NCBI RefSeq assembly: GCF_002934665.1
Contig: NZ_NIRS01000001.1
Coordinates: forward strand, 744,001 to 808,000
From: Pseudomonas laurylsulfatiphila
GTDB taxonomy: Bacteria; Pseudomonadota; Gammaproteobacteria; Pseudomonadales; Pseudomonadaceae
DNA: 64,000 bases
Reading direction: 5' to 3'
The position numbers and the translations under genes were made by a program. Numbering within the stretch: the stretch's first letter is position 1; the number at the start of each line of letters is the position of its first letter. This document shows, one piece after another, positions 26,024 to 34,339 of this stretch. The notes below the pieces were generated by a model, which ran no database searches, had not been told where the DNA came from, and saw only the letters and a program-made list of their open reading frames with translations.

Positions 26024-26536
26024 TCAGGCTTTTGGCGTGTAGAAAGGGTTGCTGATGTGATCGACCACATCCTTGAGCTGTGCGGTTTCCGGCTTGCCGG
26101 TCAGGGCGGCACGGATCGCGGTGCGGCAGGCGTTGTAGTTGTTCAGGTACACCGCATCGAGGTCGTCGCAGGCCGGGTTGACCCAGTTGGCGGTCACGAT
26201 GGCCCACTCGTCCTCGGCTTCCGGCGGCAGGGTGCCGTCGAGCAGCGCTTCCAGAACCGCCTTGGCGATACCGGCCTGGGACGCGCCCCAGGTCGCATTG
26301 CCGTGCAGGTCGCTGCCGATCGCGGCCTTGTTCACATACAGGGTCATCGGCTTGACCGGGATGTTCGGCTGGGCGATCACCATGAACGGGCAATGGCCCT
26401 GGCTTGGCGACGCCAGGCTGTTGGCGAACGCCTGCCCTGCCGGGCCGTTGCGCGGGCCGATCAGGATGTTGATGTGCGCGGCGTTCACGCCAGGGCCTTC
26501 GAAGCCTTCACCGATGTACAGGTCGAGTTCTTTCAT
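26024..26536 (-). CDS. Formaldehyde-activating-enzyme (Fae) homologue
   Basis: A 170-residue protein that aligns along its length with Fae of methylotrophs, the enzyme that condenses formaldehyde with tetrahydromethanopterin. Shared landmarks are the GEGFEGPGVNAAHINILIGP opening with His21 at the position of the active-site histidine, then GPAGQAF, APN/QPN-IPVKPMTLYVNK and a C-terminal NPF. Pseudomonads are not known to make tetrahydromethanopterin, so the true substrate or cofactor may differ. It is the first gene of the operon with aldo/keto reductase, aldehyde dehydrogenase and permease, which supports a role in handling a reactive aldehyde. Confidence 0.85.
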   Translation of the reverse strand: MKELDLYIGEGFEGPGVNAAHINILIGPRNGPAGQAFANSLASPSQGHCPFMVIAQPNIPVKPMTLYVNKAAIGSDLHGNATWGASQAGIAKAVLEALLDGTLPPEAEDEWAIVTANWVNPACDDLDAVYLNNYNACRTAIRAALTGKPETAQLKDVVDHISNPFYTPKA

Positions 26537-26748
26537 GAGTCGTTACTCTTCAGGGAGTTTTGGTTGATCAGCAGCGCACGCAAGCACGAGGCCTGGCGTG
26601 GCAGATGTCTGGGCTCGAAGAGCGCAGCAGATCGCTGGCGAAGACGCGGCAGTGATGATGAGTCATGGTTGCAAACGCTCTTTTTTGTTGTTGATGAGCT
26701 GGTTTGCGATTTTTTAACACCGGGGGTTGGCGGGGCTGTAACCATTAA

Positions 26749-26768
26749 AAGTCATGAGGGCATGACTT
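26749..26768. promoter_or_regulatory. Palindromic candidate operator
   Basis: Perfect 8-bp arms AAGTCATG and CATGACTT with an AGGG spacer, followed at once by a further AAGTCAT half-site. It lies about 210 bp upstream of the Fae-like gene. The binding protein is unknown. Confidence 0.5.
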
Positions 26769-26787
26769 CAAGTCATACCCTGACGAT

Positions 26788-26879
26788 CCCTGTAGGAGCT
26801 GCCGAAGGCTGCGATCTTTTGATCTTGATCTTTAAAATCAAAATCAAAAGATCGCAGCCTTCGGCAGCTCCTACAGGGA
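26788..26879. repeat. REP pair (inverted, second family)
   Basis: Near-perfect inverted copies of CTGTAGGAGCTGCCGAAGGC, next to the 3' end of the MXKDX gene. Confidence 0.92.
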
Positions 26880-26885
26880 TCGTGA

Positions 26886-27140
26886 TTATTGCGTCATCGG
26901 TTGCTTTTTCATGGAGTCCTTGGACATGGCATCTTTTTTCATCGTGTCTTTCGACATGGTGTCTTTCTTCATCGTGTCCTTGGACATTGCATCCTTTTTC
27001 ATCGACGTATCTTTTTTCATGGCATCTTTGGACATGGCGCCCTTGCTCATGCTGTCGTTGCTCATCGTGTCAGCTGCGAACACGGAGGCAGCGCCAACAG
27101 CCAGGCACACGGACAGTACAACGGTGGTCAACTTTTTCAT
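26886..27140 (-). CDS. Pentapeptide MXKDX repeat protein
   Basis: An 84-residue protein with a signal peptide (MKKLTTVVLSVCLAVGAASVFA) and a mature chain made almost wholly of MSKDA/MKKDT-type pentapeptides. This is the pattern of the MXKDX repeat family of small exported proteins of unknown function. The mature part is highly charged and methionine-rich, so it could bind metal or act as a methionine-sulfoxide sink; that is speculation. AAGGAG eight bases upstream fixes the start. It lies 53 bp downstream of the molybdoenzyme gene on the same strand. Confidence 0.88.
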   Translation of the reverse strand: MKKLTTVVLSVCLAVGAASVFAADTMSNDSMSKGAMSKDAMKKDTSMKKDAMSKDTMKKDTMSKDTMKKDAMSKDSMKKQPMTQ

Positions 27141-27193
27141 GATGAAACTCCTTGGAGCGTGGGGTGTGGAGGTTTGAAAGGGCCAGGCATCCG

Positions 27194-27979
27194 TCAGCTG
27201 CCACCGAACCAGTTGTAGCCCTGGTCTTCCCAGTAGCCGCCGCTGTAGGTGTTGCTGACGAAAATCGCCTGAATGTGTTTGGGGTTCTTGTAGCCAAGCT
27301 TGGTGGGCATGCGCAGCTTCATCGGGAAGCCGTATTCGCGCGGCAGCACCGCGCCGTCCCAGGTCAGCGCGAGCAAGGTTTGCGCGTGCAGCGCAGTGGC
27401 CATGTCGATGCTGGTGTAGTAGTCGTCGGCGCATTTGAAGCCGACGTATCTGGCGTCGGTGTCGGCGCCGATGCGCTTGAGGAAATCGCTGAAGCGCACG
27501 CCGCCCCACCGTCCGATCGCGCTCCAGCCTTCGACGCAAATGTGCCGGGTGATCTGCTCGGTCTGGGCCATGGCGCGCAGTTCTTCGAGGCGCCAGCTGC
27601 GCTTGTTGGCAACCAGGCCGCTGACCTCCAGGCGATAGGTCTCCTCCTCCACTGTCGGCGCCTCGTCGATGCCGTAAAAAGCGTTGAACGGAAACGGCCG
27701 GGTGATCATCGATGCGGGATAGGTCGGCGCCATCGCGTTGGGGTTGAACAGCCAGCCCTGTACCCGGTCGTTGAAGCGCGACATGGAGGACAGCGCGGTG
27801 TCGACGCTTTCGTTGTCGGTGATGTTGCAACCGGACAACATGGCCACGCCGCCGAGGGTCAGGCCACGCAGCAGGAACGAACGCCGCGAGCGGTCTTCGA
27901 TTTGCGGGGCGAGGATCTTGCGGGCATCGGTGAGGATCGAAGATTCGTCCAGCCCGGGGATCTGAATACGCTTTTTCAT
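27194..27979 (-). CDS. YedY/sulfite-oxidase-like molybdopterin oxidoreductase with Tat signal
   Basis: A 261-residue molybdopterin protein. The molybdenum-ligand cysteine is Cys148 in RHICVEGW. The leader is unusual: 31 residues, then the Tat motif SRRSFLLRG (Arg32-Arg33), and MLSGC at 47-51 forms a lipobox, so the mature enzyme may be a Tat-exported lipoprotein. The domain fits the sulfite oxidase/MsrP family, which reduces or oxidises sulfur groups in the periplasm. Its ATG overlaps the cytochrome b stop (ATGA), so the two are coupled as an enzyme and its membrane electron partner. Confidence 0.87.
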   Translation of the reverse strand: MKKRIQIPGLDESSILTDARKILAPQIEDRSRRSFLLRGLTLGGVAMLSGCNITDNESVDTALSSMSRFNDRVQGWLFNPNAMAPTYPASMITRPFPFNAFYGIDEAPTVEEETYRLEVSGLVANKRSWRLEELRAMAQTEQITRHICVEGWSAIGRWGGVRFSDFLKRIGADTDARYVGFKCADDYYTSIDMATALHAQTLLALTWDGAVLPREYGFPMKLRMPTKLGYKNPKHIQAIFVSNTYSGGYWEDQGYNWFGGS

Positions 27980-28593
27980 GCTTGCTCCTTGCGGCCGACG
28001 ATCATGGCCAACAACGTTTTCGGCACCAGCGCGACCATCAGCAGATGGACCGCCACGAAGGCCACCAACAGCGCCATGGCGAAGAAATGCACACGGCGTG
28101 CGCCTTCGTAACCGAACATCAATTCACGCAGCAGCGGAAACTGCACCGACTTCCACAGCACCAGCCCGGAGAGCACCAGCAGCGTGATGTCGACCATCAC
28201 GAACAGGTAGGCAACGCGTTGTACCTGGTTGTAATGGTTGAGGTCGGCGTGCCCGAGTTTTCCGCGCAAGGCGGCCCACAGGTCATGCAGTACACCTTTG
28301 GGCGAGACCGGAAAGAAGCGCCGCTTCAGGCGCCCGCTGAACAGGTTGAAGGCCAGGTAGATCAAGCCGTTGATCGCCAGGAACCACATCGCCGCGAAAT
28401 GCCATTGCAGCGCGCCACCGAGCCAGCCGCCGAGGGTGATCGACGTGGGAAAACTGAATTCGTAGAGGGGCGAGGCGTTGTAGATGCGCCAACCGCTGGT
28501 GACCATCACCAGCACCGCCAGGGCGTTGAGCCAGTGGGTCAGGCGTAACCAGCGTGGATGACTGGCCTTGGGTGAAGCAGTTGACTGCGACAT
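27976..28593 (-). CDS. Membrane cytochrome b (b561/b6-type), partner of the molybdoenzyme
   Basis: A 205-residue membrane protein with four main hydrophobic helices and histidines placed for two haems (RLTHWLNALAVLVMVTSGW; QWHFAAMW; RRVHFFAMALLVAFVAVHLL). This matches the cytochrome b subunits that link periplasmic molybdoenzymes to quinones. GGGAG six bases upstream supports ATG 28593. Its stop overlaps the molybdoenzyme start by four bases. Confidence 0.87.
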   Translation of the reverse strand: MSQSTASPKASHPRWLRLTHWLNALAVLVMVTSGWRIYNASPLYEFSFPTSITLGGWLGGALQWHFAAMWFLAINGLIYLAFNLFSGRLKRRFFPVSPKGVLHDLWAALRGKLGHADLNHYNQVQRVAYLFVMVDITLLVLSGLVLWKSVQFPLLRELMFGYEGARRVHFFAMALLVAFVAVHLLMVALVPKTLLAMIVGRKEQA

Positions 28594-28710
28594 GTCCGGC
28601 TCCCATGTGTTGTTGTTCGTTGGGGCCGAGTATGGGAGCCGGAAGATCGCCAAATCCTCACGTAAAGTTAAATTAAACGTGATAACTGCTCATTCACTGC
28701 CGACCACCCC

Positions 28711-28805
28711 CCTGTAGGAGTGAGCCTGCTCGCGATAGCGGTCTGTCATTCAACATTGAAGGCGACTGATGGACCGTCATCGCGAGCAGGCTCACTCCTA
28801 CAGGG
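28711..28805. repeat. REP pair (inverted)
   Basis: CCTGTAGGAGTGAGCCTGCT and its inverse between the divergent cytochrome b and methyltransferase genes. Confidence 0.9.
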
Positions 28806-28875
28806 TTCTGTGGTAGTCCGTCGGATGCGCAATTATGCTTAAATGCCGCCCCCCACAAATGACCGACCCAAACCG

Positions 28876-29817
28876 ATGAACCCTGAAGCCCTCGCCACCC
28901 TCGACCAGCACCTGCTGACCGCCCTCGCAGCCGCCCCTGCCGAAACCCGTCGCCTGTTCCACGGCCGTGGCCGCTGCTGGCCGGGGCTGGAGCAAGTGAC
29001 CGTGGACTGGCTGCAGGGCGTAGTGCTGGTGGCGTTGTTCAAGGAGCCGGAGGCGGCGCAACTGGAAGACCTGAAACAGCGGCTGATGGCAATCACCCAG
29101 TCTGATCAGTGGGCACAATCCGGCGCCCATACGCTGTTGCTGCAACATCGCTACCTGCTGCAAAGCACCACCGAATGGCTGCTGGGCGAAGTCATCGATG
29201 AAATGACCATCACCGAGGGTGGCCTGAAGTACCGGGTCGACCTGGGCCGCAAGCAGAACACCGGGCTGTTCCTCGACATGCGTTATGGCCGCGACTGGGT
29301 CCGCGCCAATGCACAGGGCAAGCGGGTGCTGAACCTGTTCGCCTACACCTGCGGCTTCTCGGTGGCGGCCATCGAAGGCGGCGCGAGCCACGTGGTCAAC
29401 CTCGACATGTCCAGCCCGGCCCTGAGCCGCGGCCGCGACAATCACCGCCTCAACGGCCACGACTTGAGCAAGGTCAGCTTCCTCGGCCACGACCTGTTCA
29501 AGTCCTGGGGCAAAGTGATCGGCAAGGGGCCGTATGACCTGGTGATCATCGACCCGCCGTCGTTCCAGAAAGGCAGTTTCTTGCTGACCAAGGATTACCA
29601 GCGGGTGCTGCGTCGGTTGCCGGAATTGCTCAGCGCACAAGGTACCGTGCTGGCCTGCATGAACGACCCGGCGTTTGGCGCCGACTTCCTGATCGATGGC
29701 GTGACACGTGAGGCGCCGAGCCTGCGGTTCGAGCAGCGGCTGGAGAATCCGCCGGAGTTTCCGGATGCGGATGTTGAGTGTGGGTTGAAGGCGTTGGTGT
29801 TCAGGCTCGGCAATTGA
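28876..29817 (+). CDS. Class I SAM-dependent methyltransferase (RlmI/RlmK-like)
   Basis: A 313-residue Rossmann methyltransferase. The segment NTGLFLDMRYGRDWVR leads into the SAM motif VLNLFAYTCGFSVAA, and the catalytic-type motif is IIDPPSFQKGSF. These are features of the RlmI/RlmKL and related rRNA cytosine/guanine methyltransferases, but the N-terminal PUA domain of RlmI is absent. ATG 28876 was preferred to 28843 because the conserved sequence begins there; neither has a strong ribosome site. Target RNA unknown. Confidence 0.85.
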   Translation: MNPEALATLDQHLLTALAAAPAETRRLFHGRGRCWPGLEQVTVDWLQGVVLVALFKEPEAAQLEDLKQRLMAITQSDQWAQSGAHTLLLQHRYLLQSTTEWLLGEVIDEMTITEGGLKYRVDLGRKQNTGLFLDMRYGRDWVRANAQGKRVLNLFAYTCGFSVAAIEGGASHVVNLDMSSPALSRGRDNHRLNGHDLSKVSFLGHDLFKSWGKVIGKGPYDLVIIDPPSFQKGSFLLTKDYQRVLRRLPELLSAQGTVLACMNDPAFGADFLIDGVTREAPSLRFEQRLENPPEFPDADVECGLKALVFRLGN

Positions 29818-29823
29818 AAAACG

Positions 29824-29901
29824 AAAGATCGCAGCCTGCGGCAGCTGCTACAGGATATACAAAACCCTGTAGGAGCTGCCGCAGGCTGCGATCTTTTGAT
29901 T
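29824..29901. repeat. REP copies (second family)
   Basis: One inverse copy (GCAGCCTGCGGCAGCTGCTA) and one direct copy (CTGTAGGAGCTGCCGCAGGC) back to back between convergent genes; the arrangement is opposite to the usual pairs. Confidence 0.85.
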
Positions 29902-31245
29902 CTAAGGGCGTGTAGCTAAACCAGCCACCGACGGATGCCTTCCCTCTCCCGCCACCTCATCAATCTGCGCCATGCTCAAGTGCGCGGTTTCCCTCAAGAA
30001 GAACGAGCAGACCGCGACAATCGCCAGCGCCACCGAGCCGTACACGGCTACACCCACCGCATTGTGATGGGTGGCAATCAGGATCGCCGTGGCCACGCTC
30101 GACGCCGTACCGCCGCCAAGTGCAGCGCCGATCTGGTAGGCGGCGGACATCCCCGAATAGCGCATCTCCCGGGGGAACTGCTCTGCGAGGAAGGCCGGAA
30201 TCGGCCCCTGTGTCGCTCCCATGAACGCGCCAACCGCGATGTAGGCCAGGGTCGATACCAGCAGGCTTTTCATGCCGACCAATGGGAAGAAAGCAAAGAA
30301 CCCGACGGCCATGATGACTGCACCGAGGATCATGACCTTGCGGCGGCCGATCCGGTCGGACAGCAGGGCAAACAGCGGCGCGGTCACCACGATGGCCACC
30401 GACAGCGAAAAATCGAAGATCAGTGCATCGGTGCTGCCGTAACCGATCTGCGTGGCGTACGATAAAAAGAACGTGCTGCCGATGTAGGCAATGGTCACGT
30501 AGCCAAACGCGATCCCGGTGCACAGCAGCATTTCTTTCGGCCGCGCCCGCAGTGCCGCGATCAGTGGCATACGCACCGGCGTCTTGTGTTCGACGCGCTG
30601 TTCAACTGATTTTTGCAGCCGCGCATAGAGCCCGATCAACACCAGCACACCGCCCAGCCAGAAGGGAATGCGCCAGGCGAAATCGGCGAGATTATCGTTG
30701 GAGGCGACACTGACAATGCCGAACACTGCTGCGCCGAGGATGCCGCCAATGCCGATCCCCATGCTGGTGAAACTGCCCCACAACCCTCGTCGACCGGGCG
30801 GCGCCGACTCGATGCCGAACAGCGCCGCCCCGCCCCACTCACCACCGGCGGCGAAGCCTTGTATCAACCGCAGCAACACCAGCAGTGCCGGCGCGGCCAG
30901 GCCTATCGACGAATAGCCCGGCAGGCAGCCGATCAACAGGGTGCTCAAGCCCATCAGCAACAGGGTGATCACCAGCATTTTCTGGCGGCCGATCCTGTCG
31001 CCGTAGTGCCCGAACACCATGCCGCCCAATGGCCGGGCAAAAAAGCCCGCACCAAAGGCGCCAAAGGCAAACAGCGTGGCGGTGAGCGGGTCCATCTGCG
31101 GGAAGAACACCTTGGGAAACACCAGCGCCGCCGCCGTGCCGTAGATGACGAAGTCATAGAACTCCAGCGCGGTGCCCATGCCGGAGACGAAGAAGGTTCT
31201 GAGGGCGGACTGCGAACCCGCCGGGGAATGACCGTAACTAGCCAT
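29902..31245 (-). CDS. MFS transporter, metabolite:H+ symporter (MHS) type
   Basis: A 447-residue permease with about 12 helices. It has the MHS opening GTALEFYDFVIYGTAAALVF, the motif FGHYGDRIGRQKML and the RLIQGFAAGGEWGGAALFG helix, as in ShiA/ProP-type symporters of organic acids and zwitterions. It is the last gene of a minus-strand run with the C45 enzyme (37 bp upstream) and the YtcJ amidohydrolase, so it likely imports their substrate or an N-acyl compound. Confidence 0.92.
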   Translation of the reverse strand: MASYGHSPAGSQSALRTFFVSGMGTALEFYDFVIYGTAAALVFPKVFFPQMDPLTATLFAFGAFGAGFFARPLGGMVFGHYGDRIGRQKMLVITLLLMGLSTLLIGCLPGYSSIGLAAPALLVLLRLIQGFAAGGEWGGAALFGIESAPPGRRGLWGSFTSMGIGIGGILGAAVFGIVSVASNDNLADFAWRIPFWLGGVLVLIGLYARLQKSVEQRVEHKTPVRMPLIAALRARPKEMLLCTGIAFGYVTIAYIGSTFFLSYATQIGYGSTDALIFDFSLSVAIVVTAPLFALLSDRIGRRKVMILGAVIMAVGFFAFFPLVGMKSLLVSTLAYIAVGAFMGATQGPIPAFLAEQFPREMRYSGMSAAYQIGAALGGGTASSVATAILIATHHNAVGVAVYGSVALAIVAVCSFFLRETAHLSMAQIDEVAGEGRHPSVAGLATRP

Positions 31246-31282
31246 ATCGAGTGCTCTTTTTGTTGTTATGGAGGACGTCGTT

Positions 31283-32359
31283 TCAGAAGCGCTGGAAGCC
31301 GTCGCGGGCCAGCAGCATCGGGTTGCCGGCGGCGTATTCGAGGACCGCGTTTTCGCTGTCGATGCCGATGGTCAGCAGGGTTTCCCAGCGCTCGGTGGCC
31401 GGCAGGCTCAGGTCCGGATGGAAACAGATCGGCGCCTCGTCGCCGGCGTCACCGCACATGGCCGCTGCCCGGCGATTCAAGTCGCCATGGATCATGCCGA
31501 CCCGGGCCGCGTTGACATGGGCCAGGCGTGCGTAGGTGGTCGATGCATCCGGCGTTCGCTCGCCAAGGCTCAGCACCGGGTCAAGGAAGTGATTGGTGTG
31601 GGTGATCCAGCCGTCTTCGCCGGGCAGGACCACGGCGGTGCCGGCGGCGGACATTTCAATGCTCGCCGCCCGAGGTGCCGTATCACGGTTCGAGAACACG
31701 GTCAGGACGGTCGACGCACTGACCCGCGCCGACCGCGCCAGGGCAATGGCCTCTTCAACGCTGGTCGCCTCCTCCAGGATCCGTCGGGCAATGGCGTGCA
31801 CCGGTACGCCGGCTACCGCGTTGTCGCTGGCGTGGTGGAGGATGTTGAAATGCAGCCCGAGGCCGGCGCTGTTCACACCGATCTTGCCCAGCATGCCGAA
31901 CTCGGTGAACAGCTTGACGGTCATGCCGCAACGGTTTGTCAGTTGCAGCAGCATGCCGTGGGGTACCAGCGAATCGTGCCAGTCCCAGGTCTGGATGGTC
32001 CTGGGCGCATCGACCCCCGACGGCGCGAAGACTGCTGTCGAGCATTCGCCCTCGAGCGAGGCAGGCATCACCGCGAGGATTTCCGTGCGGGCGTTCAGGC
32101 TCGCCAGTTGCCACAGGGGAATCCCGGCGCCTTCGGCCGTGGCTCGCAGTTCCTGGGCCAGGCTCGGGCTCCAGTCGGTGAGTGCTTGCAGGCTGGCTTC
32201 GCCCAGGGCGCGCACCTGCTCGGGCGCCACGCCCACCTGATTGAAAAAGTCGAGATAGAGCGCCACCGTCTGGCCGATTTGCGCCGCCCAGGTTTCGCCG
32301 ATTTGCTGGCCTCGGATCTGTGGGTTGTGGGTGTCGGTGACGAAGCAATGCAGTTTCAC
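31283..32359 (-). CDS. C45-family peptidase / acyl-CoA:6-APA acyltransferase-like
   Basis: A 358-residue Ntn-hydrolase of the isopenicillin-N acyltransferase family (peptidase family C45). The conserved LNARTEI stands just before Cys106 in GECSTAVF, the nucleophile exposed by self-cleavage in this family; WDWHDS and THTNHFLDP are further family landmarks. The start was set at GTG 32359 with AAGGA upstream, since the conserved LHCFVTDTHNPQIRG begins there. Such enzymes hydrolyse or transfer acyl groups on small amides or peptides. The neighbouring amidohydrolase and permease suggest catabolism of an N-acylated compound. Confidence 0.87.
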   Translation of the reverse strand: MKLHCFVTDTHNPQIRGQQIGETWAAQIGQTVALYLDFFNQVGVAPEQVRALGEASLQALTDWSPSLAQELRATAEGAGIPLWQLASLNARTEILAVMPASLEGECSTAVFAPSGVDAPRTIQTWDWHDSLVPHGMLLQLTNRCGMTVKLFTEFGMLGKIGVNSAGLGLHFNILHHASDNAVAGVPVHAIARRILEEATSVEEAIALARSARVSASTVLTVFSNRDTAPRAASIEMSAAGTAVVLPGEDGWITHTNHFLDPVLSLGERTPDASTTYARLAHVNAARVGMIHGDLNRRAAAMCGDAGDEAPICFHPDLSLPATERWETLLTIGIDSENAVLEYAAGNPMLLARDGFQRF

Positions 32360-32404
32360 GGAAGGGTTCCTTTTTACGTTGATGATGTTTGAGAGCACCA
32401 GGTC

Positions 32405-32498
32405 TCTGTAGGAGCCGGCTTGCCGGCGATAAGGATTTGGCAGGAAACATCGGTGTTGATTGATCTGCCGTCATCGCCGGCAAGCCGGCTCCTACAGG
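32405..32498. repeat. REP pair (inverted)
   Basis: Perfect inverted copies of CTGTAGGAGCCGGCTTGCCG between the amidohydrolase and C45 genes. Confidence 0.92.
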
Positions 32499-32506
32499 TC
32501 CCGGCG

Positions 32507-34234
32507 TTAGGGATTGCGGGTGTAGATTTCGCGGCCGGCGAACCAGGTCTGCAACACCCGGGTATCGCGCAGGGCTTCGGGCTTGACCGTGAAGACATCC
32601 CGGTCGAGGACGATCATGTCGGCCTGTTTGCCAGGCTTGAGCGAACCGATCTGTTCTTCAAGGCGCAGGGTGCGGGCGGCGTTGAGGGTGTAGGCCTGGA
32701 ACATGGTCTGGCGGTCGATGTCTTCGGCGGCGTTGAGCACGCCTTTGGGGCCGGTGCGGCTGACCGCCTGGTAGATCGCCTTCCACGGATCCGGCGTGGT
32801 GATCGGCCAGTCGCTGGCGCCGGCAATGGTCGCGCCGTTCTTGAGCAACGAGCGGGCCGGGTACGAATACAGGAAGGCCATGGCACTGACATAGGGCTTG
32901 ACCAGATCCATGCTCGACTCATCGGCCATGGCCCAATACAGCTGCATCGAGGCAATCACGTTGAGGGTTTTGAACCGGGCGAATTCCTTGGGGTTGACCA
33001 TTTGCAGGTGCGTGATGGAGTGGGGAATCCCGCTTTGTCGATCCTTGCGCGCCTGTTCGATGCCGTTGAGCGATTCACGCACCGCGCGGTCGCCAATCGC
33101 GTGGATGTGCACCAGCCAGCCACGGGCGTCGGCAGCGCTGACCAGTTCGCCGAAGTGCGCCGGATCGATCAGCAATTCGCCGGATTTTTTCGAGTTCTTG
33201 TAGGGCTCCAGCATGGCGGCGCTTTGCGCCGGGACTTCCGCCACGCCGTCGGCAAACACCTTGATCCCCGGCAGGGTCAGGTTGGGCACGCCGAGGAACT
33301 GCTGGCGAACCTTGTCCAGTTCATCGAGATCGGCCGGTGTGGCTTTCGAATCGGCCATCAGCAGTGCGGCCACATGCGCGGTCAGCTCGCCGCGTTCGGC
33401 CAGCGCCTTGTAGATCGGCAACACCCCCAGCGATTGATTGTTCACATCGCCGCCGGGAATTTCATTGGCGATGGGGTCCATCCAACCGGTGATGCCCAGG
33501 CTTTTGTAATAGTCGAGTGCTGCACGCGCGCCCGCCATCAATTCCTCGGTGGTCGGCGGGGGCAGCAGGGCCTGCACCGGATACAGTCCGGCGTCGACCA
33601 GGAAGCCATTGGGCTGTCCATCGTCGTGATGCCCGATCGTGGCCTGCTCTTCGTCCTTCAACGCCTTGACCCGCGCGGCATCCACACCGGCACGCTGGAG
33701 CATGGCCCGGTTGGCCCACCCCGTGTGCAGGTCCCAGCCCAGAAAGAGAATCGGCGTGTCAGCCCATTCGCCCTGATTGAAGCGCTGCTCAAGTGCCTCG
33801 ACCTGGCTCCAGTAAGTCGATGGCAGGCCGCCGACGCTGAGGATGTCACCGTGTTTGGCCTTGCCGTCTTCGCGCCACTGGCGCAGGCGTTTTTCCAGCT
33901 CATCGAGCACCAGCAACTCGCCGTCCAGATTGGCCTGACGCAATTGCAGGCCGCCCTTCACCGTGTGTGAGTGCGAGTCGATAAACCCCGGCATCAGCAC
34001 CTTGCCGCCCAGGTCGACGATGCGCGTACCCGGCTGTTTGAGCCGCAGCACCTGGGCATCGGAACCCACTGCCGAAACCTTGCCGTTCTCGACCGCGATG
34101 GCCTGCTGCAAGGGCTGGCCAGGTTCGGCGGTGTACACCCTGGCGTTGTGCAGGATGAGATCGACAGCGGCCATACTTTCCATCGAGGAACAGGCCAGAG
34201 CAAGTGACGCGGCCAGGGTCAGAATCTGTTTCAT
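32507..34234 (-). CDS. YtcJ-like metal-dependent amidohydrolase, exported
   Basis: A 575-residue amidohydrolase-superfamily enzyme. A signal peptide (MKQILTLAASLALACSSMESMAA) contains a possible lipobox-like ALAC, so it may be a lipoprotein or a soluble periplasmic enzyme. The metal site includes HSH in MPGFIDSHSHTVKGG, HIHAIGDRAVR and the late DWPI motif; ending LKPGKQADMIVLDRD is family-typical. It hydrolyses an amide or related bond of unknown substrate. It is divergent from the LysR regulator at 34340 and upstream of the C45 and MHS genes. Confidence 0.88.
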   Translation of the reverse strand: MKQILTLAASLALACSSMESMAAVDLILHNARVYTAEPGQPLQQAIAVENGKVSAVGSDAQVLRLKQPGTRIVDLGGKVLMPGFIDSHSHTVKGGLQLRQANLDGELLVLDELEKRLRQWREDGKAKHGDILSVGGLPSTYWSQVEALEQRFNQGEWADTPILFLGWDLHTGWANRAMLQRAGVDAARVKALKDEEQATIGHHDDGQPNGFLVDAGLYPVQALLPPPTTEELMAGARAALDYYKSLGITGWMDPIANEIPGGDVNNQSLGVLPIYKALAERGELTAHVAALLMADSKATPADLDELDKVRQQFLGVPNLTLPGIKVFADGVAEVPAQSAAMLEPYKNSKKSGELLIDPAHFGELVSAADARGWLVHIHAIGDRAVRESLNGIEQARKDRQSGIPHSITHLQMVNPKEFARFKTLNVIASMQLYWAMADESSMDLVKPYVSAMAFLYSYPARSLLKNGATIAGASDWPITTPDPWKAIYQAVSRTGPKGVLNAAEDIDRQTMFQAYTLNAARTLRLEEQIGSLKPGKQADMIVLDRDVFTVKPEALRDTRVLQTWFAGREIYTRNP

Positions 34235-34339
34235 GGGTGGCTCTTTATTTTTGTTGGGCTGTAGCCAAGACTATCCAAGCCGAATCGAGAACTGAATGCC
34301 TGCTCCCGCACAACTTCTGTGCCTATCAGGAATAGATAA

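Larger units (their letters stand above)
26537..26885. other. 349-bp intergenic region upstream of the Fae-like operon
   Basis: No gene seen. It holds the palindrome at 26749-26768, a REP pair at 26788-26879 and presumably the promoter of the Fae-like operon. No convincing promoter hexamers were identified by eye. Confidence 0.6.
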
